Source of the DNA: Sphingobacterium kitahiroshimense
GTDB taxonomy: Bacteria; Bacteroidota; Bacteroidia; Sphingobacteriales; Sphingobacteriaceae
Direction: 5' to 3'
Length of the DNA: 64,000 bases
Assembly: GCF_025961315.1 (NCBI RefSeq)
Contig: NZ_JAOQNK010000001.1
Span: 3,410,001 to 3,474,000 of the forward strand
The notes below the pieces were generated by a model that was given only the letters and a program-made list of their open reading frames with translations, was not told the origin of the DNA and made no database searches. Shown piece after piece: positions 19,317 through 29,274 of the stretch (position 1 is the stretch's first letter; the number at the start of each line of letters is the position of its first letter). The translations under genes were made by a program, and so were the position numbers.

Positions 19317-20429
19317 TTATTTAAGCCCTTCCCACCATTTATCATATCGTTTATCTAGCTGTTGCAAATAAACAATCTCTCCCATTTTGGGTGTTAACAC
19401 AGGAATTTCTGCCTCTTCCGCATACTTACTGACCAGAGAAAGCGGTTCCTTCCAGTCGTGCAGTGCCAATGCAAACTTGCCAGAATGTACTGGTAGAAAA
19501 TGTTTAGCCTGAAGATCAACAACCTCCTTTAAAAGTTCGTCGGGCATGGAATGGATATAACGCCATGTTTCATTATACTGACCATTTTCCAGGATCGCCA
19601 AATCAAAAGGGCCATATTTATCGCCAATAGTCTTAAAATGTTTCCCATAGCCGCTGTCTCCACCTAAAAACAGCTTATACTTTTCTGTCTGTAAAACAAA
19701 TGATGTCCAAAGTGTTGTATTACGCTTAAACTTTCTTCCTGAAAAATGACGTGCAGGTGTGGCAACTATCTTAAACTCCTTTTCAAAAGATGTCTCATCA
19801 TACCAGTCCAATTCCGTAACCTGATTTTCAGCAAATCCCCATCGCTCGAAATGGGCGCCAACGCCAAGACCACAGATCACATTTTTGATTTTAGAACGTA
19901 ACTGTATCATGGTTTTATAGTCCAGATGATCATAATGATCATGGCTAATTAACAAAAGATCAATCGGCGGAAAATCATCAGCCTGATAAACATAAGATAG
20001 ATTGAAAGGCTTATTGCTCCCTGGAACAGGAGAAGCATTATCCGAAAAGACGGGGTCTACAACAATGATCTTACCGTCAATCTTCAGGAGATAAGAAGAG
20101 TGTCCAAACCAGATAAGCAAATCTGCATCGGGTAAATTTTTAAGATCCTGCTTCATAACCGGAAGTGGCATCTTAGGGCTTCGAATAGCACGATCTTTAA
20201 ATAAAAAAGCATACATCGCTCCGACAAAGCTCTCGCCCTCTTTCAATGATGGCGTATGTTCCAAATTTTGAAACTGCGAATCCCTAAAATTCGGAGACTT
20301 CATAACACGTTCCAGACGTGTTCCGGTGATTTTTCCTCCAAAAAGAGGCCTCATTAAATAAACATTACCCATTACAATTAATATAATTACACTAGCAAGA
20401 ACTATCTTTAAACGTTTACCGATCTTCAT
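19317..20429 (-). CDS. MBL-fold metallo-hydrolase, NAPE-PLD-like
   Basis: About 370 residues. An N-terminal hydrophobic anchor (about 6-26) is followed by a metallo-beta-lactamase fold with WFGHSSYLLKIDGKIIVVDPVFSD, the zinc motif SHDHYDHLDY, a metal-binding ATPARHFSGR, GGDSGYGKHF and a final LPVHSGKFAL. This arrangement matches the N-acyl-phosphatidylethanolamine phospholipase D-like and UlaG-like group. The substrate is unproven. A TAAGTTTG promoter element at 20436-20443 overlaps the first possible Met (20438), so I use the next ATG at 20427-20429, which would give an almost leaderless mRNA. Confidence 0.8.
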   Translation of the reverse strand: MKIGKRLKIVLASVIILIVMGNVYLMRPLFGGKITGTRLERVMKSPNFRDSQFQNLEHTPSLKEGESFVGAMYAFLFKDRAIRSPKMPLPVMKQDLKNLPDADLLIWFGHSSYLLKIDGKIIVVDPVFSDNASPVPGSNKPFNLSYVYQADDFPPIDLLLISHDHYDHLDYKTMIQLRSKIKNVICGLGVGAHFERWGFAENQVTELDWYDETSFEKEFKIVATPARHFSGRKFKRNTTLWTSFVLQTEKYKLFLGGDSGYGKHFKTIGDKYGPFDLAILENGQYNETWRYIHSMPDELLKEVVDLQAKHFLPVHSGKFALALHDWKEPLSLVSKYAEEAEIPVLTPKMGEIVYLQQLDKRYDKWWEGLK

Positions 20430-20435
20430 TTCAAC

Positions 20436-20443
20436 CAAACTTA
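20436..20443 (-). promoter_or_regulatory. Putative -7 element for the MBL hydrolase gene
   Basis: TAAGTTTG, read leftward, 7 bases before the chosen ATG. Its position excludes the upstream alternative start. Confidence 0.45.
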
Positions 20444-20766
20444 GATAAATTTGTATTATTTACTGTTATTATTGAATGACACGATACAAATTCATTTACT
20501 GGAAACTTCCTTATTTGAAGCCATGATCGTGATCCACTTATAAATCCAGCTACCACGATCTAGAATGATGATAAAGCGGAAATATAGAATCTGAAATTCA
20601 ATCTTTGACTTGATATCATGAATAAAATCCCACAGCATATTAAACGGATAACCCTACATTATACTTTATCTCGAAATCATAAGATTATTTTTTTACAAAA
20701 AGCTGACAGTTAAAAAGTGTTAATATGGTGTAACATGTCGTTCTTGATACTACTTTTACCGCAAAT
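20444..20766. other. Intergenic region
   Basis: Upstream of the small membrane-protein gene. No open frame, hairpin or repeat that I can support. Confidence 0.5.
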
Positions 20767-21162
20767 ATGAGAGCGCTGTATTTACTGGTCCTGATCTTCA
20801 ATTTATTCCTCTTACAGGGAGATGGAATTGTTTTGACCAACAGTCATTTTCATACTAGCACAGGGTCTGCTTCTTCCTTCCTAGGCAAGTCTCCTGAAAC
20901 AAAAATAAAAAGTTCAAATATCCATTCCATCTTCAGTAAAGCGTTAAATGAACGCACATATGAAATGACAGAAGATGATGTCGAGGATGAACTTGTTTTT
21001 GAATCGCATACGATTACTGTTTTCAAAAACATTGCTTTGCTCAGTTATGCACTGGCACTGATTTTTGTTCTTAAAAATTTAAAGAACCTCCTATCGGTTT
21101 TTAAGACACAGCATTTTACTTCTACAAACAAATACATTTTACAGCGCGTCCTTCGCCTGTGA
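20767..21162 (+). CDS. Small membrane or exported protein, unknown function
   Basis: I do not recognise this 131-residue product. It has an N-terminal hydrophobic segment (about 3-17) that could be a signal peptide or anchor, an acidic central part (TEDDVEDELVFES), then a second membrane helix (FKNIALLSYALALIFVLKNL, about 86-105) and a basic tail. It lies just upstream of and collinear with the RND efflux operon, 165 bases away. It could be an accessory or simply a neighbour. Two membrane segments around a small periplasmic loop are plausible. The spacing and codon choice look like a real gene, but there is no family evidence. Confidence 0.5.
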   Translation: MRALYLLVLIFNLFLLQGDGIVLTNSHFHTSTGSASSFLGKSPETKIKSSNIHSIFSKALNERTYEMTEDDVEDELVFESHTITVFKNIALLSYALALIFVLKNLKNLLSVFKTQHFTSTNKYILQRVLRL

Positions 21163-21327
21163 TATCTCCCATTCTTCAGCATTAAAAAAATAGCTTAAAT
21201 AGGCATGATAGCATGGTATATTTTCCAATCGCTATCTGTACTGTTGTTTAGCATTGTGTTCTGAAGAGCCTCTTCCGTCCTGGAATATTACCCAATTTAT
21301 TACAATATATTAATAACTATTTCATCC

Positions 21328-22416
21328 ATGAAAAGAATTAGCACAGGCATGCTTATAGGTCTGTATGCCTTATTGGTCCTAACAAGCTGTTCCCAAAAAA
21401 AAGAAGAAAAGATTGAGAACGTCCAGTATCAAGTAACCAATCCAATATTAATTGATACCACCCTCTCTAAAAACTATGTCTCCCAGATTCAATCGATCCG
21501 TAATATCGAGATCCGAGGTCTTGAAAAAGGATACTTACAACAGATTTATGTCGATGAAGGCCAGACTGTACAAGCGGGTCAGCTTTTATTTAAAATAATG
21601 CCTAAATTCTACGAAGCTGAGTATCTCAAAACGCAGGCACAAGTTAAAGCGGAAGAAATAGAACTTGAAAATACGAAAGCATTAGCAGATAAGAACATCG
21701 TTTCTAAAAATGAATTGGCGTTGGCACAAGCGAAAGTTGATCAGGCCAAAGCAGAAATGTCATTGGCAAAACTTCATGTAACGGCAACCGAGATTCGGGC
21801 TCCTTTCGCAGGAACCATCAACCGGATTCCCTTGAAGCTTGGTAGTTTGGTCGACGAAGGTGAACTTCTTACCAGTTTATCCGACAACAGTCAGGTGTAT
21901 GCTTATTTTAATGTATCGGAATCTGAATACCTCGACTACCAGACGAATACGGAAAATAGAGCCAACAATGAAGTGAATTTACTTCTTGCAAACAATCAGT
22001 TACTGAAATACAAAGGAAAAGTAGAAACCATAGAGAGCGAATTTAATAATGAAACAGGAAGTATTGCTTTTAGGGCACGCTTTCCAAATCCAGATAAACT
22101 TCTTAGAAACGGCGAGACAGGGCGTGTACAAATGCTTGTACCGCTGAAACATGCCTTGATAATCCCACAAAAAGCTACTTATGAGATTCAGGATAAAACC
22201 TATGTCTTTGTCATTGACAAAAATGGAGTTGTTAAATCTCGAAACATCACCATTAGCAATGACCTTCCTGATCTATATGTTATCTCTTCGGGACTGGCGC
22301 CCACAGATAAAATATTGATCGATGGCGTTCAGAAGGTTAAAGATGACGATAAGATAAAATTCGAATTTGTAGCGCCGCAGGAGGTTATGTCCCATTTGCA
22401 AATACACGCTCAATAA
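21328..22416 (+). CDS. RND efflux periplasmic adaptor subunit (lipoprotein)
   Basis: A 362-residue membrane-fusion protein. The lipobox LLVLTSC gives a lipid-anchored Cys at about residue 21. A biotinyl-lipoyl half-motif follows (GYLQQIYVDEGQTVQAGQLLFKI), then a short alpha-hairpin (about 95-150, ALADKNIVSKNELALAQAKVDQAKAEM), the second lipoyl half (IRAPFAGTINRIPLKLGSLVDEG) and beta-barrel and membrane-proximal domains. It bridges pump and outer-membrane channel. First gene of a three-gene operon; the pump gene starts 21 bases downstream. Confidence 0.92.
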   Translation: MKRISTGMLIGLYALLVLTSCSQKKEEKIENVQYQVTNPILIDTTLSKNYVSQIQSIRNIEIRGLEKGYLQQIYVDEGQTVQAGQLLFKIMPKFYEAEYLKTQAQVKAEEIELENTKALADKNIVSKNELALAQAKVDQAKAEMSLAKLHVTATEIRAPFAGTINRIPLKLGSLVDEGELLTSLSDNSQVYAYFNVSESEYLDYQTNTENRANNEVNLLLANNQLLKYKGKVETIESEFNNETGSIAFRARFPNPDKLLRNGETGRVQMLVPLKHALIIPQKATYEIQDKTYVFVIDKNGVVKSRNITISNDLPDLYVISSGLAPTDKILIDGVQKVKDDDKIKFEFVAPQEVMSHLQIHAQ

Positions 22417-22437
22417 TTCACCTCTAAAAAATTAACG

Positions 22438-25400
22438 ATGTTTAATAAATTCATTCATAGACCAGTTCTGTCCATCGTCATTTCCTTGATTATTGTGTTT
22501 CTTGGAATATTGTCGATGCTCAAACTGCCCATCACGCAATTTCCGTCCATCTCTCCACCTAAAGTAAACATAACGGCGGAGTATCCCGGAGCAAATGGCG
22601 AGCTGATGGTAAAATCGGTATTGATCCCCCTAGAGCGTGCGATCAATGGTGTACCCGGCATGAAATACATTACCTCAGATGCAGGTAATGACGGAGAGGC
22701 TTCTATTCAGGTTATTTTCAACCTGGGAACAGATCCCAATCTCGCTGCGGTCAATGTACAAAATAGAGTTTCCTCTGTTATCAATAAATTACCGCCTTTA
22801 GTCGTTCGAGAAGGTGTAAAAATAACCCGTGAAGAGTCTAACATGCTCGTCTACGTCAATTTATTCAGTAAGGATCCCAAAGCCGATCAAAACTTCCTCT
22901 TCAACTACGGTGATATCAATATCCTGTCCGAGCTGAAACGGATTGATGGTGTAGGAGTTGCCGACATTCTAGGTAACAGAGAATATGCCATGCGTATCTG
23001 GTTAAAACCAGATCGTATGCTGGCTTACAAAATATCTGCTGATGAAGTACTAAAAGCACTTGATGAACAAAGTTTGGAAGCTTCTCCTGGTAAAACGGGC
23101 GAAAGCTCTGGAAAGAGATCACAAGCATTTGAATATGTACTTAAATATCCAGGTCGATTCAATACCAAAGAGGGTTATGAAAACATCATCCTGAAATCAA
23201 ATCCTAGCGGTGAAGTACTGCGTGTAAAAGATGTTGCTGATGTCGAATTTGGAAGCTCGATGTATGATATCTATTCTACGCTAAATGGTAGACCTTCCGC
23301 AGCAATTGTTATTAAACAGTCTTATGGAAGTAATGCGAGTGATGTTATTAAAAACATAAAAAGCAAATTAGCAGAAATCAAAGAAACGAGCTTTCCAAAA
23401 GGCATGGATTACGAGATCAGTTATGATGTTTCCAAATTTCTGGATGCATCAATTGAAAAGGTCATCCATACCCTTCTTGAGGCCTTCGTCCTCGTTGGTA
23501 TTGTGGTATTTCTCTTTTTAGGAGATTGGAGATCTACCCTTATTCCTGCCATGGCAGTTCCAGTTTCTTTGATCGGCACATTTGCGTTTATGTCCATGTT
23601 TGGAATTACCCTCAATCTCATTACCCTATTTGCACTGGTCATGGCTATTGGGGTTGTGGTTGATGATGCCATTGTCGTCATTGAGGCTGTACACGCCAAG
23701 ATGGAGGAAAAAAATCTGTCACCTCTCAAAGCGACGGAAGAAGCGATGCATGAGATAAGCGGGGCTATCGTAGCCATCACACTGGTTATGGCGGCAGTAT
23801 TTATTCCAGTAGCATTCATGTCAGGACCTGTTGGTATCTTTTACAAGCAGTTCTCCATTACCATGGCCACAGCCATTATTTTATCTGGTGTGGTTGCGCT
23901 AACACTTACACCTGCACTTTGTGCCATGATCCTAAAAAATGAACATGGACACCCAAAGAAAAAAACGCCATTAAATAGGTTCTTGACAAGCTTCAATAAT
24001 CTTTTCACAAAAGGAGCTAATCGTTACCAAGATCTACTTCGTAAGATTGTTAATAAAAGACTGGTCACATTCGTACTCTTGGCAGCATTTTGTTCTGCGA
24101 TCTTCTTTTTAAACAATAGCCTACCTTCTGGTTTCATTCCAAATGAAGATCAAGGCATGTTTTATGCCATTATTCAAACTCCTCCAGGGTCTACCCTAGA
24201 ACGTACCAATGAAATTGCCGAAAAACTTCAGGCAATAGGTATGGGAATTGAAGGTGTAAAATCGATTTCTTCTCTGGCGGGTTATGAAATTCTAACTGAA
24301 GGTACTGGAGCTAATACTGGAACCTGTCTGATCAACTTAAAGAGTTGGGAAGACCGTAAAAACTCTGTTCAGGACGTGATGCACGAACTCGAAGAAAAGT
24401 CAAAAGATATTACCGGAGCTACGATTGAATTTTTTGGACCTCCGGCAGTACCCGGATACGGTGCCGCAGGTGGATTTGAATTGCGCCTTTTGGATAAAGC
24501 AGGTTCTGGTGACTTCAAAAAAATGGAAACTGTAAGTAAAGATCTTGTAAAAGAATTGAGTAAACGCCCCGAACTGGCATCTGTCTTTACCTTTTACAGC
24601 GCTAGTTTCCCTCAGTTTATGTTGCATATCGACAACGAAAAAGCCGAACAAAAAGGAGTTACGATCGACAATGCGATGAGTACACTATCCACATTGGTAG
24701 GAAGTAATTACGAAACCAGTTTTATCAAATATGATCGGCAGTATAAGGTCATGGTACAGGCATTGCCGCAATATCGCGCACAGCCGGATGATATCCTGAA
24801 ACTGTATGTGAAAAATAATCGGGATGAGATGGTTCCATATGCGGCATTTATGACATTGGAAAAAGTATATGGTCTTTCCGAAATTACAAGACACAACATG
24901 TACAACTCTTCAGAGATCAGCGGTTCTGCAGCCCCTGGATATAGCAGTGGTGAGGCGATTAAGGCTGTTACTGAAGTAGCCAAAGCATCCCTTCCAAGAG
25001 GATACGGTATCGAATGGGCAGGGATTTCAAAAGATGAAGTTTCCCGCGGAAACGAAGCGGTCTATATCTTTCTGATCTGTCTTACTTTCGTTTACATGAT
25101 CTTAGCAGCGCAGTACGAAAGCTTTGTCTTGCCACTTGCAGTTGTACTTTCTTTACCTGCAGGTATTTTTGGCGCATACTTCTTACTGAAAGTATTAGGT
25201 CTTGAAAACAACATTTATGCGCAGGTAGCCATGGTTATGCTCATTGGTTTACTCGGTAAGAATGCGGTACTGATCATTGAATTTGCGGTACAAAAGCACA
25301 ATGCCGGCAGCTCGGTTCTTGCTGCTGCAATCGAGGGAGCTGGGGTGCGATTCCGTCCGATCTTGATGACATCCTTTGCATTTATTGCGGGTCTTATTCC

Positions 25401-25605
25401 GCTGGTATTTGCTACAGGACCTGGAGCTATTGGAAATAAAACCATAGGAAGTGCTGCCGCCGGCGGTATGCTCATAGGAACCGTATTTGGTCTACTCATC
25501 ATACCCGGACTATACTATATTTTCGGAAAAATTGCGTCGAAAAGTAAATTAACGTCTTACGAAGACGAGAATCCATTATCAGAAGAAATCGATCACAATG
25601 TATAA
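22438..25605 (+). CDS. RND efflux pump permease, HAE1 family
   Basis: The 1055-residue inner-membrane proton antiporter has 12 helices and two large periplasmic porter loops. It begins FNKFIHRPVLSIVISLIIVFLGILSM, with the family's PxITQFPSISPP next, and carries the helix-4 motif VMAIGVVVDDAIVVIEAV with the paired Asp needed for proton relay. The second half repeats the fold (LIGLLGKNAVLIIEFA). It resembles the AcrB/MexB group that expels hydrophobic drugs, dyes and detergents. Its 3' end overlaps the outer-membrane factor gene by 8 bases. Confidence 0.94.
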   Translation: MFNKFIHRPVLSIVISLIIVFLGILSMLKLPITQFPSISPPKVNITAEYPGANGELMVKSVLIPLERAINGVPGMKYITSDAGNDGEASIQVIFNLGTDPNLAAVNVQNRVSSVINKLPPLVVREGVKITREESNMLVYVNLFSKDPKADQNFLFNYGDINILSELKRIDGVGVADILGNREYAMRIWLKPDRMLAYKISADEVLKALDEQSLEASPGKTGESSGKRSQAFEYVLKYPGRFNTKEGYENIILKSNPSGEVLRVKDVADVEFGSSMYDIYSTLNGRPSAAIVIKQSYGSNASDVIKNIKSKLAEIKETSFPKGMDYEISYDVSKFLDASIEKVIHTLLEAFVLVGIVVFLFLGDWRSTLIPAMAVPVSLIGTFAFMSMFGITLNLITLFALVMAIGVVVDDAIVVIEAVHAKMEEKNLSPLKATEEAMHEISGAIVAITLVMAAVFIPVAFMSGPVGIFYKQFSITMATAIILSGVVALTLTPALCAMILKNEHGHPKKKTPLNRFLTSFNNLFTKGANRYQDLLRKIVNKRLVTFVLLAAFCSAIFFLNNSLPSGFIPNEDQGMFYAIIQTPPGSTLERTNEIAEKLQAIGMGIEGVKSISSLAGYEILTEGTGANTGTCLINLKSWEDRKNSVQDVMHELEEKSKDITGATIEFFGPPAVPGYGAAGGFELRLLDKAGSGDFKKMETVSKDLVKELSKRPELASVFTFYSASFPQFMLHIDNEKAEQKGVTIDNAMSTLSTLVGSNYETSFIKYDRQYKVMVQALPQYRAQPDDILKLYVKNNRDEMVPYAAFMTLEKVYGLSEITRHNMYNSSEISGSAAPGYSSGEAIKAVTEVAKASLPRGYGIEWAGISKDEVSRGNEAVYIFLICLTFVYMILAAQYESFVLPLAVVLSLPAGIFGAYFLLKVLGLENNIYAQVAMVMLIGLLGKNAVLIIEFAVQKHNAGSSVLAAAIEGAGVRFRPILMTSFAFIAGLIPLVFATGPGAIGNKTIGSAAAGGMLIGTVFGLLIIPGLYYIFGKIASKSKLTSYEDENPLSEEIDHNV

Positions 25606-27043
25606 TATTAAGATAAGAAAGTGGATCGGAATAGCCGTTATGTGCTTTATAGTCGCAAGCTGTAAAGTACCCGCTATTCCAATTGTAAAAGAGAACAAGG
25701 TACTTCCTGTAGCGTTTAATGACTCGACAGCTTCATCTCAAGACAGTTCAAACATGATTGTTACGCCATGGCGTGACTTCTTTTCAGATCATTACCTGAG
25801 CAGTCTGATTGATACAGCTTTGAAAAACAATCAGGAGCTTATGATCACTTTGCAAGAGATAGAAATTGCGAAGAGCGAAGTTCGGTTTAAACAGGGACAA
25901 TTACTTCCTACTGTTGAAGCGAGAATCGGAAGCGGTGTCGAAAAAGTTGGACGCTATACAAGTCAGGGTGCAGGGGATGCGAGTACTGATATCGCACCCG
26001 GAAAGAAATTCCCTGATCCGCTCATGAATTATGAAGCTGCTCTTACCGGAAGCTGGGAAATAGACATCTGGGGTAAATTGCATGATCAAAAAAAGGCCGC
26101 TATAGCCCGCTACCTCTCCACGATGGAAGGGAAAAACTTTGTTTTGACAAATTTAGTTGCTGAAGTGGCCAACAGCTACTACGAGTTACTTGCTTTAGAT
26201 AACCAACTCGACGTCGTACAAGAAACTATCAAGCTCCAAAAAAGTGCATTAGAGGTTATCCAAGCACAAAAAGAGGCCGCAAGATCAACCGAACTTGCGG
26301 TTCAGAAATTCAAAGCTGAAATGCTCAATTCGCAAAGCTTAGCGTACGAGATTAAGCAGGATATTCAGGAAACTGAAAATAGGGTTAATCTTTTATTGGG
26401 ACGATTTGCGCAAAAGATCCCACGGGATAAGAACAGCTTTCTAACGATGATATCACCTGCAGTTCATAGTGGTATTCCTTCCCAGTTATTAGCCAATAGA
26501 GCAGATATCAGAAAAGCAGAATTGGATCTAGCGGCTGCAAAATTGGATGTTAAAGTTGCCCGTGCAGAATTCTATCCCTCTTTTAACATTTCTGCAACTT
26601 TAGGTTTAGAGGCCTTCAAACCCTCCTATTTTGTAAAAATGCCCGAGTCTATGTTATATTCTCTTGCTGGAGAGCTTGCCATGCCTTTGATCAATAAAAA
26701 TGGTATTAAAGCTGAATTTAGCAAGGCCAGTGCATTGCAGTTACAAGCGATGTACAACTATCAGCAAACGATATTAAGTGCTTATGCTGAGGTTTCAAAC
26801 CATCTTTCCAAGATCAGCAATCTGCAAAAAAGCTATGATCTTAAATCACAGCAGGTAGAAGCTTTAACAAAATCAAATGATATCTCTAATGATTTGTTTA
26901 AATCTGCCCGGGTTGATTATTTCGAAGTACTGATGACCCAGAGAGATGCATTAGAAGCAAAGTTAGAGCTGATTAAAACAAAAAAAGATCAGTTGAATAC
27001 TGTCGCAAATACCTATCGTGACCTTGGCGGGGGTTGGAAATAA
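25598..27043 (+). CDS. TolC-family outer-membrane efflux channel (NodT type)
   Basis: The 481-residue product has a lipobox (FIVASC, Cys at about 22), so it is an acylated outer-membrane factor of the OprM/NodT type. It holds the two OEP repeats: WRDFFSDHYLSSLIDTALKNNQELMITLQEIEIAK and, in the second half, SQLLANRADIRKAELDLAAAKLDVKVARAEFYPSFNISATLG. It completes the tripartite efflux machine encoded here. The start codon lies inside the pump gene, as is usual for this operon type. A hairpin terminator lies 31 bases after the stop. Confidence 0.92.
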   Translation: MYNIKIRKWIGIAVMCFIVASCKVPAIPIVKENKVLPVAFNDSTASSQDSSNMIVTPWRDFFSDHYLSSLIDTALKNNQELMITLQEIEIAKSEVRFKQGQLLPTVEARIGSGVEKVGRYTSQGAGDASTDIAPGKKFPDPLMNYEAALTGSWEIDIWGKLHDQKKAAIARYLSTMEGKNFVLTNLVAEVANSYYELLALDNQLDVVQETIKLQKSALEVIQAQKEAARSTELAVQKFKAEMLNSQSLAYEIKQDIQETENRVNLLLGRFAQKIPRDKNSFLTMISPAVHSGIPSQLLANRADIRKAELDLAAAKLDVKVARAEFYPSFNISATLGLEAFKPSYFVKMPESMLYSLAGELAMPLINKNGIKAEFSKASALQLQAMYNYQQTILSAYAEVSNHLSKISNLQKSYDLKSQQVEALTKSNDISNDLFKSARVDYFEVLMTQRDALEAKLELIKTKKDQLNTVANTYRDLGGGWK

Positions 27044-27073
27044 GATGAATATTTAAGGTAAAAAGCATACATT

Positions 27074-27104
27074 AAGGGGCTTACAGTTAATCTGTAGGCC
27101 CCTT
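27074..27104 (+). terminator. Terminator of the RND efflux operon
   Basis: A 13-bp stem with one G-T wobble (27074-27086 with 27092-27104), loop TTAAT, then a T-rich stretch (TTTGCTTTATAGTTTTTT). Confidence 0.8.
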
Positions 27105-27283
27105 TGCTTTATAGTTTTTTATCATGAAATTAAGAGCCTCTTCTCTTCTCCAACTGTACCTCTGTTTTATTGTGCTTCAGCCATAATTTTTAAAACTTTA
27201 AAAGCAAAAAACAGTTTATAGTAGAAACTATTGATTAAATTCAATAAAGGTTTAGAAAAAGTTAATTTACTAATACCAACGCT

Positions 27284-29008
27284 ATGTGGAAGAAATACAA
27301 TATAAGTTTCATCTTGCTTGCTTTAATCATTACAAGTTGTAAAAGCACTAAGAATGATGCGGACATCCTCTATTACGGAGGTCCCATCTTAACGATGGAA
27401 GACGGTAATCCTCAAGTGGAAGCACTTGCTATTAAGGATGGGAAAATTCTTTTTGCAGGTACGAAGAAAGAAGCCATGAATTATGCTGGTTCTAAAACCG
27501 CTGAAGTAGACTTAGAAAACAAAACGTTAATGCCCGGATTTATTGATGCACATAGTCATGTTACTTCGCGAGCAGGCATGTCTCAGGCTGTTGACCTTTC
27601 TCCAACTCCTTACGGTACTGTAAACAGTATTGCAGAACTGCAGACCACACTAAAGGATTATATCAAAAAACATCAGCTGGATCCAACTACTCCAGTGATG
27701 GGGAATGGATATGACGACGCGATTATTAGTGAGCATAGACATCCGACACGTGCTGAACTGGATGCTGTAAGTACAACAAATCCCATAATCGTGATTCACA
27801 CTTCAGGTCATGCCAGCGTTATCAATACGGCTATGTTCAAGTTACTACAGATTCCTGAAGATGCTAAAGATCCGCAGGGAGGACATTACGGACGCGATCC
27901 AAAAACCCATCGTCTAAATGGGAAATTGGAAGAAAATGCCAGTTTCACGGCACTAATAAAGTTAACCTCACTTTTACCAAAACCGACCGAAACAGATGGT
28001 TTATCACAGTCCCTTAAAGATTTTTTAGCGGCACAGGATGAATGGTTTAGTTATGGACAAACCACGATTTGTGATGGCCGAACTATGGGTGTAGGACTTA
28101 CCCTACTTCGAGAAGCAGCTGCCAAGAAGCTAATAAAGGCAGATATCGTTTATTTTCCTGATTTTGAAGCCAACAAAAAGGAGTGGGAATCATTTTTACC
28201 ACATTACATGAAATATGAAAATAACCTCAAATTTGGAGGTTTCAAATTTTCGGATGACGGCTCTCCACAAGGAAAAACAGCTTGGTTGACACAACCCTAC
28301 TTAGTTCCTCCTGAAGGACAAAACAAAGATTATAAAGGCTTCCCAATTTTTACGGATGAAGTTCTTTATGAAGATTTAAAAACGATTTTCTCAAAAAACA
28401 TCACCGCTCAGCTACATGTGAACGGCGATGCCGCTATTGATCAGGCACTGCGTATAATAGGAAAATTAAAAGAAGAAGGTATTTATAAACCAGAAATCCG
28501 TGCCACACTCATTCATGTGCAAAATAGCAGACCTGACCATATTGCCAAAATTAAAGAAGTGGGTGTCATACCTTCATACTTCTCTGGGCATGTTTACTTA
28601 TGGGGTGATTGGCACTACAGCAGTGTCTTCGGGCCTGAAAGAGCTGCTTTTATAAGTCCTGCAAACGCTGCAAAAAATGCTGGTATCACATTTACCATAC
28701 ACCATGATGCTCCTGTAACGCCACCGGATCTGATAACAGGTGTATATTCTGCTGTCAATAGAATAACACGCTCGGGTATGGTCCTGGGTGCAGATCAACG
28801 TATACCGGTTATCGATGCGCTAAAAGCGATCACCATCAATGCCGCTTATCAATACCAAGAAGAGGATATAAAGGGTTCATTAAAAGCAGGAAAACTTGCA
28901 GATCTTGTTATATTAAATAAAGATCCTTTGACCATTGATCCGAAAGAATTACGCTCTGTTCAGGTCTTAGAAACAATCAAGGAAGGTAAGACGGTTTATA
29001 AAAGATAA
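27284..29008 (+). CDS. Amidohydrolase, YtcJ-like (amidohydrolase_3), lipoprotein
   Basis: The 574-residue product has a lipobox (ALIITSC, Cys at about 19) and an amidohydrolase-3 fold. ILYYGGPILTMEDGNPQVEALAIKDGKILFAG at the start forms the beta-sandwich. The metal-binding PGFIDAHSHV follows at about 84-93, then LHVNGDAAIDQAL, IHVQNSRPDH and the late HHDAPVTPPD. The C-terminal GSLKAGKLADLVILNKDPL strand closes the composite domain. Relatives hydrolyse N-formyl or other amide bonds, mostly with unknown natural substrates. It is a single gene with its own terminator, probably facing the periplasm. Confidence 0.85.
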   Translation: MWKKYNISFILLALIITSCKSTKNDADILYYGGPILTMEDGNPQVEALAIKDGKILFAGTKKEAMNYAGSKTAEVDLENKTLMPGFIDAHSHVTSRAGMSQAVDLSPTPYGTVNSIAELQTTLKDYIKKHQLDPTTPVMGNGYDDAIISEHRHPTRAELDAVSTTNPIIVIHTSGHASVINTAMFKLLQIPEDAKDPQGGHYGRDPKTHRLNGKLEENASFTALIKLTSLLPKPTETDGLSQSLKDFLAAQDEWFSYGQTTICDGRTMGVGLTLLREAAAKKLIKADIVYFPDFEANKKEWESFLPHYMKYENNLKFGGFKFSDDGSPQGKTAWLTQPYLVPPEGQNKDYKGFPIFTDEVLYEDLKTIFSKNITAQLHVNGDAAIDQALRIIGKLKEEGIYKPEIRATLIHVQNSRPDHIAKIKEVGVIPSYFSGHVYLWGDWHYSSVFGPERAAFISPANAAKNAGITFTIHHDAPVTPPDLITGVYSAVNRITRSGMVLGADQRIPVIDALKAITINAAYQYQEEDIKGSLKAGKLADLVILNKDPLTIDPKELRSVQVLETIKEGKTVYKR

Positions 29009-29031
29009 ACATTAATTAAGGATCTGTATAA

Positions 29032-29076
29032 AAAAGCTAAAGAGAATATGTAAGGTAAAAAATCTCTTTAGCTTTT
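29032..29076 (+). terminator. Terminator of the amidohydrolase gene
   Basis: A perfect 14-bp stem (29032-29045 with 29063-29076) with a 17-base loop, ending in TTTT. Confidence 0.75.
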
Positions 29077-29274
29077 ATCTTACATAACCTAAAACTCCAA
29101 TGTTTTATCTCCATACTCATTTTAAAAATGACGTTAAATATCCAACGCGAACTATAATCGTAAACGGAACCCGCAACTATAAAACCTACCAGTAAATTTA
29201 TTGCGAAATAATAATAAAATAAACATTTTGATAAGTTCTTTGTTTTCTCTTAATAAACCCTAAACCAACAAATT

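Noticed and set aside
23421..23819. Long antisense frames inside the RND pump gene
   Set aside because: Shadows of the pump gene's codon pattern; the sense protein is fully conserved.
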